Source: Pagrus major (Eukaryota > Chordata > Actinopteri > Spariformes > Sparidae). From it: a stretch of 64,000 bases of DNA. Below, one piece after another: positions 22,871 to 36,754 of the stretch; the first letter of the stretch is position 1; each line of letters begins with the position of its first letter. The notes beneath the pieces were generated by a model that was not told the origin of the DNA, searched no databases, and saw only the letters and a list, made by a program, of their open reading frames with translations. Position numbers and translations under genes: made by a program. The stretch is from NCBI RefSeq assembly GCF_040436345.1, contig NC_133230.1:16750197-16814196 (forward strand), in the 5' to 3' direction.

Positions 22871-23732
22871 TGTCTGTGTTTAAATCCCTCTCAAGATGGA
22901 AGAATATATTTCAGAAGCAATGAGGGGAAAAAACAGGAAACTGATGTCTCAGCCTGTCTGATCAGCCTGTAAGACTTAAGGGGAGGGAAGCTTCTTGCTT
23001 TAAAGTCGAGTGCATTTCACAGACAAACGAGAAGCGTGACACAGAAAGGAAAAAAACAACAGCCGACACCTTGTAAAGCCTTTGTTCAAGTACTGAAATA
23101 TATACACAGTACAAAGCTGGATGTGAAGCCTGAAGCAGCACATGTGAGTGTTTTAACTGAGAGCCATAAACAACAACCATAATCAGACAGAGTATCAGCT
23201 GCTTTTTGAAAGGTAGAAGCCTGTTTTTAATTAACAGCAGATGTTTTTTGGGTGGTTTAAAAACAAGAAGATGCCTCAGCGAATAATTGAAGTTTAACAT
23301 TTTTGAGAAGCGTTCACGTCAGACCGTGTGAGGCCTCAGGAGCTTTCTGTTTCTCCCCACAACTCTGCCTTCCTCCTCCTATTCTCTGACTGCTTTTGGA
23401 TTTGAACATAGTTAGTTAGACATAAGGCTGTTTTTATTACAAATCAAAGACTACCAGTTTTCAGTATCATGAGATTTAGTGTTTTGTCTGTTGCCATGTG
23501 CACTGGCTCGAGAAAAAGAAATGTCAGTGCTCCCACTGCTGACTGTTTCTGTGATTAATGCAACCAATTAAAGTTGATTTTATGGCAGCACTTCCTCTAA
23601 AAACTGTTAAGAATTTTGTTATGTATGTGCTTAATTATTTCATACACTATCTAGTGTTTTGTGTGTGTTCCTTATCAAGGTACGCCATGTTGAATATTGA
23701 GCTGTACAGTTGTAGTCGCTGTTTCCACCTGC
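22871..23732. other. Intergenic, nothing recognised
   Basis: Unique sequence; open frames here start without ATG and resemble nothing known. Confidence 0.5.
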
Positions 23733-24180
23733 ATCAAATGTCTACTCTGATCCGGAGCCGTTAACCAACAGAAGTAGACCTCAGAGATTACTTGCAATCC
23801 ATGAATGTGACCTCCACTGTTGGGTGTTTATGATCTGTAATGTTGACTGCCGACTGGAGCTGGAAGGGAAATGTTTCTTCACTGCATTACAGAGAGGAGA
23901 TGGGAAAAGAAGTGAGAGAACCGGATTCTCTGGTGAGTGCTGAGTTTAGTAAGAGGTTGACCTGAATTCAAACACACAAGTTTACGGGTTATGTAAAGTA
24001 ATCTTGCTATATGGTGGCAATAAAATCACAATGACTCAAAACGCTTGTAACAGCTCGCTGGTGGTGAACACACTGAAGAAATGTATTCTGTACTTCCCGA
24101 TCACAGAAGTAGCGACAGGCGACTCATTAAACGCACCGTTACCTTGAGTACACTTGCCAATTTCTCTGGGTTTTAACATA
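23733..24180 (+). repeat. Repeat family B, copy 1
   Basis: Shares an ordered series of blocks with 30412-30975: GATCCGGAGCCGTT, TTACAGAGAGGA, AGAGAACCGGA, CTCTGGTGAGTGCTGAG and CTGGTGGTGAACAC. Non-coding and diverged between copies. The class is unknown. Confidence 0.55.
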
Positions 24181-24684
24181 ACAACAAAAATATGCAACAA
24201 AGGTCTATATACTTTTTATATCTTTAACATCTCATGTCAGATCTATATTGTTACTTTTATTGTTGTTTGTTGTCGCATGTATCGTGATAAAAAGGGATTG
24301 TTGTGTTTTATTCTCAGTTTCAGTCTCCTACCCACTCCTTTCTTAAATCTGCTACTACTGCGACTACACAGTGTTGCTGCCTGGTGTTAACAGGCTGTAA
24401 AACTGTGACTGGTAATAAAAGACGAGCAGCAAAGCTACAGGTTCACTACCTGTACAGATAATGAGCTTTACTGTTCCTCTAAAAAGTCTCGTACAACTGG
24501 TTTGTAACTGTGTCATCCTGGTAATCGAGGCAGCAACTGGTTTTATTTTCTCTCCCTGTTGCTGTTGCGTGGAAACCAGACCTGTGGAGGATTTTTGTAT
24601 AATTTTCTGTATTTTTTATATATATATATAATCTCCTCTAATCCTGGACCAATTAGTTTCAGACCAGGACAGACAAGAGGAACG

Positions 24685-24724
24685 TCTCCCTCTCCCTCTC
24701 CCTCTCCCTCTCCCTCTCCCTCTC
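24685..24724. repeat. (TCTCCC)n hexamer microsatellite
   Basis: Between six and seven copies of a CT-rich hexamer. Confidence 0.9.
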
Positions 24725-25257
24725 TTCTTCCCTTGATGATTTTCTTTTTGTCTTCCTTCGTCGTCTCTCCAAATCTCTCTCTCTCCCTCTCTCTCTGTCT
24801 GTCCGTCTAAATCTGTTTCTCCGGCTTGATTTTGTGCATCAGCGGCTGCACATATAGAAACTCGTACACCAGATCATCCAACATTAATTTTGTTTCCTAT
24901 TAATCCAATTAGTTCGAAAAAATTGTTGATTTCCCTTCATCCCTTCTCTCCTCATGTCCTCTTTTTAGTCCCTCTCTGGAAAAGCCCACTACGACATCTT
25001 CTTCTTCTTCTACCACTAATATTTTTGTAATACTGGGAAAAACTACAGCAATTAAAGTGTGTACATAGTTTTTACCCTCACCAACAGATCGAGTTGTGGG
25101 AATTTTTTAAAAACAAATTCTTTCTATCCATTCATTCGTCTCTCTGCTCTCTTGCTTTCTCGCTCTCTTGGGGGCCTTCAGGCATGTGTGTGTCTCAGAG
25201 ATCCCATGGGGTGAGTGTCTCCTGGGTATCTGTGACATGCGCTCACTGGGAGTGCGC

Positions 25258-25258
<1 letters not shown>

Positions 25259-25328
<70 letters not shown>

Positions 25329-25352
25329 ACACACACACACACTCATTGTCCC
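25259..25352. repeat. (CA)n microsatellite
   Basis: 68 bp of pure CA, then a TGA break and a further short CA run. Confidence 0.93.
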
Positions 25353-25900
25353 AGTCGGGGGTACAGGCTCAGATCTAGGGGAGAGAGCAGCACAGCGGGA
25401 GTACAAGGGGAAAAGATTATACCTTAGGGGCTGACACACACATACAGAGACACACGTATACACACACACACTGAGCGCGCAGACAAATGCACACAAACAC
25501 AACAAACTTTGAACTTTGAATGGCGAGGTGAAATTCGTGCTCTGTGTCACACTCTACAAGTAACTGAAAAGTTTCGTATTTGCATTAAGTTGAAAGTGAC
25601 TCAAGGTTCAAGCAACAGTCATTCAAATTGCTGACAATCGAGTCAATGATGCTTTTCAGTACTTCTTCAAAACATCTTCTGATTTTAAAGAGGGGACAGT
25701 GGAAGTGGAAAAAGTAAACACACGTATAAATTCACATTTTGTCTCCCTCTCTCTCCCTTCCTTCCGCCTCTCACACACAGATTTCCTCTTTGTCTTGGTT
25801 ATATGTAATGACCACTCAAGCATGGAGGGCCAATAGAGCTGAGGTCAAGGGTGAAAAGGGCAGGGGGGAGCCGGTTCAACAGTGTCTGTGTGCGTCCGTG

Positions 25901-25904
<4 letters not shown>

Positions 25905-25937
<33 letters not shown>
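25905..25937. repeat. (TG)n microsatellite
   Basis: About 16 TG units. Confidence 0.9.
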
Positions 25938-25938
<1 letters not shown>

Positions 25939-27259
25939 GCTGAAAGCAACTCTTCAGAATGCACACAAGCATACTTCAGGGACAGAGGACATCAGCGTGG
26001 TCGCCGACATATCTGACAGCAATTATACCAGCACTGAACTCAGATCAGCTCTCATGTCAAACTATTTCAAGAGTCAAACCTACTGAACCACGAGACGACA
26101 TGTCAGGTTTGTTGGTGAAACTGTCAGCACATGATCACACTGTCGTTAAATTTCAACCCTGGTCTTTGACAAAAAAATCATCAAAAGTGAGTAAGATAAT
26201 CTATACAGATCTTTATAGTGGATCACCATGTATCAAAGGAAAGAAAGAAAGTAGAACATACACCTACAAAAACATATTTTTCCTCTCACCTATTTATCCG
26301 TTTAGATCAGAGGTTAATGTTTTTCAGATACAGATAACTGGCCAATATGTTTCAATGATACCAAGTTAGCTCTCAGTGATTTAGTGTGTGGTTCGGTTAC
26401 AAATGTATCTTTGAAAATACGTTGGACTCGTTTACATGTTTTAATTTTTGAAAAAATAAAAACTTCCAAAATATTATCTTTCAATGTTTCAGTGCCCCCC
26501 CTGCAGTAACTCTGAGGACCCTCTAGGGGTCACAGACCTTCTCTTGAAGACCAACGATCTAGATAACATTACAGCTCAGCCGAGGAGGACACCGTTAATG
26601 TTTACGTCCTGTCCTGCCAGAGAGCAGAACAACTTTGGAGTAAAACTTAGAAGAATGGATCAAACTTTTCAATCTGTGCAAATTAAGGCTTACATAAAAC
26701 TAACATAGAGTATTACTACAAGAAATGTAACCCAACATCCATAATTATTTCTTTGAAAGCAGCGAAATTTAGTGCCAATGTATTGTGAAATGCATTGTAT
26801 GAGAGGAAACAGAGAAAGCTGATCACATAATAATATAAAAGTTGTTAGAAGCAGATTGACAGTTTAATTTGATTTATAGTTTTCTTTCACAGTTTTTTTC
26901 CTGTTTTATTACATGACTCCAATATTTCTGTTGATAAGGAAACAATAATTGAATTTTGACACAGAGATGCTAGCTGCTCAAAAACAAAAAGTTTATTGTT
27001 TGAACCAAACATGGTCATGCAAGTAGGATGCAGGTTTAGTGAGAGTTGCTATTTCTGCGTCTTTTCTTACCCTTTACTGAGTTTGTTCACGTAAAAGCAT
27101 TTATTGGATCAAAGATAAAAATGTATTGAAACTTTGATACAATGAAATAAGGCAGCAGTGAGTCTGCACAGAGTCTAGATTCCATCTTTAAATATAATTG
27201 TTTTTAAGTCGTGCGTGACAACAAAGGAAAAGACAGAGAGGTGACGTCCTAGAGGGTGA

Positions 27260-27262
<3 letters not shown>

Positions 27263-27312
<50 letters not shown>
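27263..27312. repeat. (CA)n microsatellite
   Basis: About 25 CA units. Confidence 0.93.
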
Positions 27313-27313
<1 letters not shown>

Positions 27314-27653
27314 ATGCTCCCATCCGACTCTGGTCCCCATATGGACCCTCTCCTGAGAGAAAAAGCTATCAGGGAGGCGTGTATGTGTGTTTTTTATGAC
27401 GCGAGTGTGTGTGTGAGCAGAACAGAGGCCAGTGCACCAGTCTGGAAATAGGGGACACATTAATCTTATTTGTCATAACCTGTCCCTTGAGACGCTCGGA
27501 CCCCCCCTGTCCCCGTACCCACCCACCCACACACACATACACACTGACCCCCTCCTGTGTGCTATCGGTATCTGCGACGGACAGAGAGAGTGAGGCTAAT
27601 TACATGTGAGAGTTAAGACGGTGGAAACAAGACAAAGACCGTGCTGCTGCTGC

Positions 27654-27656
<3 letters not shown>

Positions 27657-27702
<46 letters not shown>

Positions 27703-27842
27703 TGTGAGTGTGTGCATGGCCTTTGTTTGGGTCATAATATAATTCACTTTGTGTCCTTTGCTGTTACTATATCTCAGTAACACAAATTACTCTTACCCCT
27801 CATTAGTCTATGTTGGTGTCCAAACTTTGTGTGTCCATCTCA

Positions 27843-27890
<48 letters not shown>

Positions 27891-27904
27891 TGAGTGAGTG
27901 AGTG
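27657..27904. repeat. Pair of (GT)n microsatellites
   Basis: GT tracts at 27657-27714 and 27846-27904 flank a 130-bp unique spacer. The second ends in GAGT tetramers. Confidence 0.92.
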
Positions 27905-29149
27905 TGGGCAGGACAAAGAGACATTATGCAGGACTCTCACTCCTTTTCTCTCTGTTTTGTCATGGTGCTGTTGGCTAAAAGACCCCGCGGTTCTTGCTGT
28001 GAAACCTGCAACAAATTCAGAAAAAATAAGATGGTTGGATCCGATGCTTGGCTGTTACAATCAGTAACCAAATCTACGGGGACAGAAATTTTACAGTTTT
28101 AAAGAACAATTTACAGATAAAGTTTTTTAACTACCTTATTCTACAAGGTTCTTTGTGGTACCTTGTAGTGTACGTCTGAACCCATTATTTCTGTGTGACA
28201 GATCAACCCAGTATACAGTACACTGTGTACAAGCTGTCAGTCACAACTAAAAAATGATTACACACCACATGAGCCAGACACAAAAACAGTCAATAATATG
28301 AGACAAATGTGCAAAGCCAGAGGAAAGTGAGACAGTTGAAGAAACAGTGACAGCTCTGACTGAGTCAGCACTAACACGACGACTATGATGACCAGAATTT
28401 TTGTTTGCGGCATGAAAACAATTTTTCACCTAGTTTTCAACCAGCAGATGGATGTAGCTTAAAACACTGCAGAACCTGAGAAATACAAGATAATGCACAC
28501 TGTTGCTGCTGGGTGTTAAATAGCAATAATATCAGACACAGTATGAGGCACGGTGTACACACAGTGTATTGTATTGTACTTGGCTTGTTCTAAGGGTCAG
28601 CCATTGTAACATACACATGAGAAGCTTCAGTTAATATGTGTGAAACTTTGCTTTATATTTTCCTTTGAGACATATTTTCTGGACAAGTGTCAATTTTTAG
28701 CGGTTGAAGAAATCTCAATGAAGAATATGTCAGAAGTGGTACAGTGTGTTAATAATAATAACCTGGATATTCAAAATTGTTTCCGTTTTCCTCAGAGTCA
28801 CAAATAACAACAATATAGGACAAAATGTGAGTCTATTATAGGCTCTTTTCTTTTTCCCGGGGTGACCACATGTCAAAATTGTATAGTGATCGTGAGGTTT
28901 ATAGGGAACCAATGTAAACTCTGATGGTTTCATTATTCTATATTCATTAAATTGTGTAACCAACATTTACTTCATAATGATACGTTGAAGCAGAAAACTT
29001 GTCTATTGCCAATTTAATTTCTGACTTTTTTGCATCATCCTTTACATTTGTCAATATTCAGCTCTTTCATGATGTCATAAAAACACATTTAAACACACAG
29101 TATGTAACTTCTGCTGCTAGTGGTCTCTTAATCCAAGTAACACCAGATG

Positions 29150-29330
29150 TTTTCATCAAGAAGTTTGGACATCTCCAGCCACGTTTGTGGCTAACAAAAC
29201 AGGTATTTTAAGCCAAAACATGATCCTTACCAAGTGTTTTTTGTGCCTAAACTTAACCAGAGCATTACCACTGCGTTGTCACAACATGGAATAGAAAAGT
29301 GAACCAAAAGAAATGGTAACTTTGGAGAGG
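29150..29330 (-). mobile_element. Foldback family A, 5' fragment, reversed
   Basis: On the minus strand it carries the family A words for a TTATGCTCTGGTTAGG-like core, then AGGCACAAAAAACACTTGGT, then a GGTTTTGGCTTAAAAT-type block and CACAAACGTGGCTGGA. The far end is missing. Confidence 0.5.
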
Positions 29331-30411
29331 TTTTGAGGTATCTGCCCCTGAGATTTATGCCTTCACCTCAATACAAAGGAGGTTTGTTTAGTTTAATTTG
29401 TGGTGCTCACAGCTTTGAAAAATTACATTAAAAAAATCAACTAGGGCATCTTTTCCATAAATAGTGTCATGATAATAAACAGAACAAGCAACAAACACTA
29501 ATTTGTCGCTATCAAGTGGTTGGATATGTCACATTTCTGCAGGATGGCGCCAATGTCTCAATGATAGATGTAAAATTGTCAAAAAAAAGTAAAAGGGAGC
29601 AGTCTAGCCATCACATCATGACATTTGTATCTCACTCATTTTGTCTCTATCTCTTTGTCCCTCGCTGTCTCCTCGTCTCACCCTTTTCTATTGCTCACCT
29701 CCCGTTTTTCCTCCCCCCTCAGGCCAAACTGCAGCTATCAGATTTCTCTCTGCTTGGTTCTTTTCAATTAGACTTGCTCACTTCCCACAGCCCTCTGTGT
29801 GTGTGTGTTCTGTGTATATGAAAGTATGTGTGTGTGTGTGAATTTCTGTGTTCAGTGTGTATGTAGCTGTGTGTGACACCTTAGGAAAAGACACCATGGT
29901 GAATTCTATTAAGAAGCCGCTCATTTTCCAACACTCAAAACGCAGCCAGTGTCCGCCCACTCTTCTTCTCTTCTTGTCTCTGACTCACTCTATTACGAAA
30001 AATGAGAGCATTACTGATGACAGCTGATCGCATTATTGGTGAGATCATCGTATGTGCACATAAGGACATTTTCTTAACCTTATAACCGCCCATGTTTACA
30101 GAAATTATTTAGACTAAGAAGAACTAATTTGTGTGTTTTTTTGTCTACAAGTGTTGATAGCTTCTGTGATATAGTACACAACCAATAAACAGATTGGAAA
30201 TGACAGAAGTTGAGAACATCTGGCGAGGTGTCTGTATGTTAAATGCACAATATGTAACTAGAAGGCCCTCTATCAAAACAAAACAAAAGACGTTTACTCA
30301 GTGCTGTGTAGTGAAGGCAGGGCTGACCGGTGAGGCTTGGACCAGTTCTGGAGGAGAAAGTCAGGTGCAGAGCCAGAACTTCTGGAGGAATAAACAGCTG
30401 GAGTCAAATCA
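29331..30411. other. Intergenic, nothing recognised
   Basis: No gene. Short GT runs near 29797-29839. The part from about 30225 may be the leading edge of repeat B. Confidence 0.45.
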
Positions 30412-30975
30412 GATTCTGCTCTGATTCTGGAGCCGTTTACTGACGGGAGGAGAGCTCAAAGATCACTTTCAAACTTTTGGAATTAAAAAGTGGATTTACA
30501 GTATTTTCACTCCTGTTTATCAACCTGACTGCAGCAGCGATCTGCAGAGGGGGATCTCCATTGTAGGGTGTTTGTGATCAAAGCGTTACAGAGAGGAAAG
30601 TGGAAAAAGAAGAGAGAGAACCGGAGTCTCTGGTGAGTGCTGAGTACAGTGCTTGACCTGAATTCAACACACACACCCTTGGTGTTTGCCATGGCTCGCT
30701 AATTTCACCGCCAATGTACAGTATTGGCTTTTCTGGCTCTTAGGGGTCAATAAACATTTGCATAAGTAACGGGAATAAACACAAATTATCTACGTCAAAC
30801 TTGCTTCACTGGTGGTGAACACCGTTAAAATCCACCTTTGCTGATAAAAAAAAATCTGATGTAACTTAGGCACAAATTGGAATCACGGATTAAGTAGTTT
30901 TTTGTTGTATGCACGTACATTTAGTCAGATTCGCAGACTTAAACTTGTGGATTTCTCTGTGTTTAAACATTGTTG
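30412..30975 (+). repeat. Repeat family B, copy 2
   Basis: Matches copy 1 at 23733-24180 block by block (TTACAGAGAGGAAAG, GAGAACCGGAGTCTCTGGTG, ACTGGTGGTGAACACC). A short piece of the same family appears at 39190-39255 (TGGAGCTGTTTACAGACGGG). Confidence 0.55.
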
Positions 30976-31064
30976 GAAACATTTGGGATAATATAAGTAC
31001 TGTAGTATATGAGTATTGATAGTGGATGGAGTTTCTTGTTTTGAAAAGTGAAGCCAGTGCAGAT

Positions 31065-31460
31065 GTGCCTTAAACCTGCATTACTTCTAATGGCCAGCAG
31101 ATGGTGCCTCCACTAGTTAAAAAAGAAGTACGACTGTGTGTAAGCGTACGAGGAAAATAACCCTGGTTCCCACTTGATTTATTACCTCAGTAAATATTTT
31201 ACTAATGAGTTTATGGTCTCAATCACTAGTTTAAAATCTTCTTCAAAACAGCATGTAGTTTATTTTGTAGATAATGGTCCCAGTTAGAGTTTAATAGACA
31301 ATAAAGCAGAGTATTCTTTATGACTACCTTGTGTTCTCAGTCAGATCCAATCAGGATATCTTCCCCAGCTCCACATTCTAACACCAAGATGGCGAGTGCC
31401 ACAATAGCAATCTTGAGGCTTCAACGGTTGACTACAAACTATTGGATGATGTGGATTTAC
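31065..31460 (+). repeat. Repeat family C, copy 1
   Basis: Opens GCCTTAAACCTGCATTACTT, then AATGGCCAGCAGATGGTGCC, TTTATTACCTCAGTAAATAT and GAGTTTATGGTCTC, and ends with CAAGATGGCGAGTGCCACAA and CTTGAGGCTTCAACGG. I remember this order from an abundant perciform repeat. A second copy lies at 62880-63090. Confidence 0.6.
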
Positions 31461-32521
31461 TTACTTTACTTACTAAACAATGTATTTTATCATTTAATTT
31501 GGAGAACTTGTTTAACGTGGTTGTAAATTTACTGGTATTTATCTAAAACATTGTCCAAATGGGTCCAGATCCTACCTCAGTTTCATGTTATTGTGCTGAA
31601 CAACAGTTTGTGCTGGTAACACATCAAGAGACATAGCAATGCACCAGCAAATGTTGGGGGAAACACAAGACTAGCCAATATAAACATTAATTTGAACAAT
31701 GCAGTATTCAAAGTATTGGCTTTTCAGTTTTTAATATGAGGAAGATAATGCACTGTTTGTTAGGCCTCAAGAAAATCACAATGGGTTTTGGCAAGAATGT
31801 AAGCAGCTGGGTAACACACAGCACGTGTAATTTCAGACTTCAGAAATTCTATGTGGGTCTTTGCTGTTGTCAAAACAAGAAAAAGCTGCCAGCAGAATGG
31901 GCAGAGAGAAATAACATTTGGCGCTGAATTTCCTGAATAACCCTTTTAAATGAGGCTGTTTGGAGTGAAGGCAGCTTGGCATCTCCAAAACTACCAGGAC
32001 GTGGAACAACAAGGTACTTTACACAAAAAGCTCCGTATGGCACATGTGCACCGCTATAACACATGTATGCACTTAAATCAGAGCACAAAAAACATCAATA
32101 ATCAATAACTACTGTGCAGTAGTTACATTTCTCTCCAGACTATATGATCTGAAGCATTTTGTCAGTTTTAGTCACTCTGCAGCCCAACAATAATCGTTCT
32201 TTTGGACGAACAAAATGAAGCAGGTGGAGAAAACTCATACATCTCCAGTCTGTGTTTCCTGGTGAGCCATCCATCATGGACATAAGTAAGATGGCTGCCC
32301 CCTGTGCACCATGGGACGGGTAAAGAAGTCAAACTTGGAGGTCAGCGTCTTCACACATATTTGTCCTTTATGTACATTTAACAGTGTGTTTTATATACAC
32401 AGATACTGGGTTTTTTTTTGGCATCTTTGCTGGCGTCATTTTACAGAATATCACTGTTGATAATGTTCAGGCTGTATGACACCAGAGCCAATTTATCACA
32501 GACAAGATATGGTGTGTGTGT

Positions 32522-32553
<32 letters not shown>

Positions 32554-32994
32554 AGTCTATAAGACAGCCTGGGGGTTAATTAGAGAATAGTAAACAGAAC
32601 ACATGTGGCAGCTTAATATCCCCTCTGCCTTACAGCTTATTTCACACCCCACCCGCTCTGTTGCTCTCTCCCTGTTGTGTGTGTGTGTGTATGTGTATGT
32701 GTGTGTGTTTATCTGTATGGTCGGGGGGTCATGGGCGTTCCCTCGCCACATATCCCAGAGGCTCTACCCTCCCACCCCTCTACACCCACACACAGCCGTG
32801 CTGGTGCTGGTGCAGGTGTGTGTGCAGTTTGGAGGTAATTTAAACCAGATGAGGTGGTGTCTTTCAGCCTGTGGCCCCGTCACTTCATCAATATCGAAGA
32901 GATGGAGGGATGGAGGAATGAGGAGATGGATGAGTGGGTGGAGAAGAAAGGGGGAGAGCATTGTCCCACAAAAAACAAGACAAAGGATTAGAGA

Positions 32995-33099
<105 letters not shown>

Positions 33100-34274
33100 A
33101 AAATAAAGTTCAATTTCACAAAAATGTCCTTGTTGCTCTGACAATTAAGCTCTGACCCTGCAGACAAAATGTTCTGGAGAAATCTCAGACAGTAAAGATC
33201 TTGTTTTTACTCCAGGGCAACAACGTATAAATACAAATGAAAAAAGAGGAAGAAGTCATCAAACATATATTGGCTTTGTACATCCTTTGATCCATTCTTG
33301 GTGGTTTGTTGTTGCTTTTATGGTCTGTACACTAAACAAAATAGATCCATGAGGCAGGATGTGTTTGTTACTATACTTTATCTTTTATTATTAATATGGA
33401 TGCATGATACTGGATATTTGTCTGATATGATATGATACGATACGATAAGTGGAATATTCTTTTTTTCTTTGACTGAAAACACCAGTTATCCAACTAAGTC
33501 TCTAATAAACAGAATCATCACGATACATTAATTCACAGTCACATCACTCATTTATTTGTCAATTTTTGCTCTGAAAGACTAAAACCAACAATGTGTCAGA
33601 CCATCTCTCAACCCTTGACATCCATACACTCCTACGTATGACAGTAATCTCTAAAAAATGATCGATTGAATGTAGAATTTCCCCAGGCTTATCCTTTATA
33701 AGCTACACAGAAATTAAAAGTTTGGCCGTGGTTAAGTGAAAAAACTTCCCCGACAATAGAAAACCCCCTGTGAGAGAAGTTCTTTTTGTCGGCACTGAAG
33801 GCAATCATATTCACTCATCCATCACACACTCACTCTCCCCTGCGTCTGTTCATTGTCAAACTCCTGTCTGTTTATGACGCCTCTAATTTCCTAATTATAA
33901 CTGCAAATTTCATAGGAGGTCTGGTTGCAGCATTTAAGGCATTTACGCTTGACGACAGGGTGCTGTTTTCCCCCCGAGCGTCGTAGTCTGAACTTCGGCA
34001 GTTCTTCCAGCGTGAACCAGCGACCGAGCAACAAAAGACCAATCTGTTAGACCAATAAATGAGCAGTCAGGTGTGTGTGTGTGTGTCTCCGAGCAGTAAA
34101 TGAACACTCTCTCTATCTCTCATCTATCAAAGGCTTGACACCAGGAGCAGCTGTGAGAGCGAACACACACACACACAGACTCACACACACCCTCTCTACT
34201 ACTTTAGCAATTTGGGATAATTAGCCTACTATACAATGTCCGCCTGTGGTCTCCAGGGGTCCTGTGGGCTCATA

Positions 34275-34287
34275 GTGTGTGTGTGTG

Positions 34288-34318
<31 letters not shown>
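34275..34318. repeat. (GT)n microsatellite
   Basis: About 22 GT units with one TTG break. Confidence 0.9.
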
Positions 34319-34319
<1 letters not shown>

Positions 34320-34409
34320 ATGTCTGGTAAGGATCAGCTGTGTTAAGCGTCCCGTGACATCTAAACTACTAATTCATTGCTACATTAACGCCATTGATTA
34401 ACATACGGC

Positions 34410-34411
<2 letters not shown>

Positions 34412-34446
<35 letters not shown>

Positions 34447-34475
34447 ACACACACACAGACACAGACACACACACA

Positions 34476-34509
<34 letters not shown>
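34412..34509. repeat. (CA)n microsatellite with CAGA interruptions
   Basis: 98 bp of CA broken four times by CAGA steps. Confidence 0.93.
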
Positions 34510-34510
<1 letters not shown>

Positions 34511-35647
34511 CTGGGGAACCCCTTGTGATTCCTTCAGCTTTTTTTCTGACAGCATGCAACCAGGTTTTGTGGGTTGGTCTCTTAAACACAAAAGAGATGG
34601 CCTGCACATTAACACACACACACACAGACACACGCACGTTTATCATAGACTTTTGGTAGTATCGTGATACAGTGCGGGTCATGCAGCCAAACTTCCACTA
34701 AATTCTGGCTATAAGAGAAAAGGAAGCTATGGCCGCTTCAGTTTTACAGTGGAGGATAATGGTGGTTTATTTTTATGCATCCCTGATTTCCAGGAGTTAT
34801 GTCTCTCTATCTTCTGATTCCTTCAGATAGTCAGAGTAGAAAATCTAACAAACTGAAAAATATTTATTAATAATAATAATAATAATAAGAATATTCAATA
34901 TAAGTTAGAAAATTAACATTCTGATTATTTTACATTTTGTTTTTATTCATAAAACAGTAGCCATCTGAAACTGTCAACTGGGCTGTGACAGATGGAGAGT
35001 ATAGCCTCATCACTGGTATAACAACATGCTGAGATAAACTGACACAATGTTTTTTTTACAAAAGGAAAGAAAGACGAATTTGTAACGGGGCATGAATAAT
35101 TAATAATTTGTTGGCGATAGCATTTCACAAACTTTATTAAGCTTCCCCAAAGTAAACAACATTTGTTAAAGGAATCTGGGGATGTTTGTTATGTTGCACC
35201 TGCCCTGACAGCTCCCATTGTTTCTGTCCATACAAAACTGTGAAGTATTCTAATTTTCTTTTTTTTTTAGAAAAATGCACATTACTGTACAAAATGTATA
35301 TGTATATTTTAGAGTGTTAATATAGTGGAATGTAACTAAGTACATTTACTCAAGTACTGTACTGTGTTTAATTTTGAGGTGTTTGTACTTTCCTGTTTTT
35401 TTGGACTTTAACTTCAACTTCACCACATTCTGGATGGAAATATTACAAGTTTTACTCCACTACACTTATTTGATAACTTTAGGTATTAGTTACTTTGTAT
35501 ATTTCTCAGTCCTAAATGGAGACATTTAAAGGGTAAACCCACCAATTCTACACATTACAGTGTGTTTACAGATCTTCAGGAGTACTGCATATGTGAAAAA
35601 AGTAGTATAAAGCCTTTTGTGGCTCCAGAGAAAGTAGCATGTAATCT

Positions 35648-35908
35648 GATAAATGGCCTCCAGTGATGTCACTCAATGGCTGTTGCATTGCTGGTAGTGT
35701 ATGCGCCAAACTATAAAAAGAAACAAGAACGTGTGAAATAAAAGGCCGTATCTCTGGTTCTGCTGTATCCATTTTGTTTTCAAACGGTCTATAATGAGTC
35801 CAACAGTGTTATAGGAGTGAAATGCTTGACCAGCGGACTGCTTTCCAAACCTGGCGCCTACATTACCCACAATGCAACAACCAATGACATCACTGGAGGC
35901 ATTTTATC
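35648..35908. mobile_element. 261-bp inverted-repeat element
   Basis: Left arm 35648-35690 and right arm 35870-35908 are complementary apart from a few changes and a 4-base gap; GCCTCCAGTGATGTCACTCA pairs with TGACATCACTGGAGGC. The loop is about 180 bp and non-coding. It looks like a foldback DNA element or the paired ends of a larger repeat. Confidence 0.55.
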
Positions 35909-36344
35909 CTCCTTTAAGTGTCCTGAAAACTGAAGGATCTTCTGTTTGTGTGTAGACGCCGTGGTCGCAGACAAGCAGCCAATCGTGATTGGAGAGCAGA
36001 AGAGAGCAAAAAACATCTGTGAGAGTTTCGTCTCTGAGCCAGTGACTAGGGAACAGACACACGGAGAGATTTCATGCATGTGTGTGAGACGGAAAGATAA
36101 TGATGTATAACTGTCGGGCTCACTGCTGCTACTGAGCCTCAGTGCCCTACTGTGACAAGAGCCAGGTGCTGGCAGGAGAGAGAGACAGAGAGGGAAATCA
36201 AGCAGCAAATCAATAACATCTTGATTGGAGATGATTACTCTCCTCATCCCCTCTCTTCCTGTGTATATGTCTAAATGTGTGCATGTTATTTTTTGTCATC
36301 ATGATCTCCTCTTGACTCTCTCCTTCTCCTTACAATCTGTCCAA

Positions 36345-36345
<1 letters not shown>

Positions 36346-36427
<82 letters not shown>
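36346..36427. repeat. (CA)n microsatellite
   Basis: About 40 CA units. Confidence 0.95.
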
Positions 36428-36431
<4 letters not shown>

Positions 36432-36754
36432 AACAATAGAAAATGAGCTGAGTTGTAATTCAAACTACGTTCCTGCTATTCTTTCCTGTCACAATATCTA
36501 TATGAGCCTCCCCTACAACAATCCAAGTAACTCATCACATTGACTGACTGAGACCGACTGTCGAGCAGCTCTGCGTGTATGTTCACTGCCAAATTGAAAT
36601 TGCCCTTTGATTCAGTTTTAAAGATTTGTAGTCATGGGGTTGTTCAATTCCCTTGCAGCCCAGTTTAAACCTGTCTGGCTTTCCCATTAAATTCAGACTT
36701 TATCTGGGAAAGAATGATCTTGGTCTTCTCCAGATCAGTGATTGAAGCAACCCA

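Larger units (their letters stand above)
24181..29149. other. Intergenic desert with microsatellites
   Basis: Includes a (TCCCTC)n tract at 24685-24724, CA/GT tracts listed separately, and a short TAAT-rich stretch at 24860-24915. No coding exon was found. Confidence 0.55.

Noticed and set aside
29516..29821. 101-codon frame with hydrophobic end
   Set aside because: Pyrimidine-rich, low-complexity DNA; no signal peptide with conserved continuation and no splice context.
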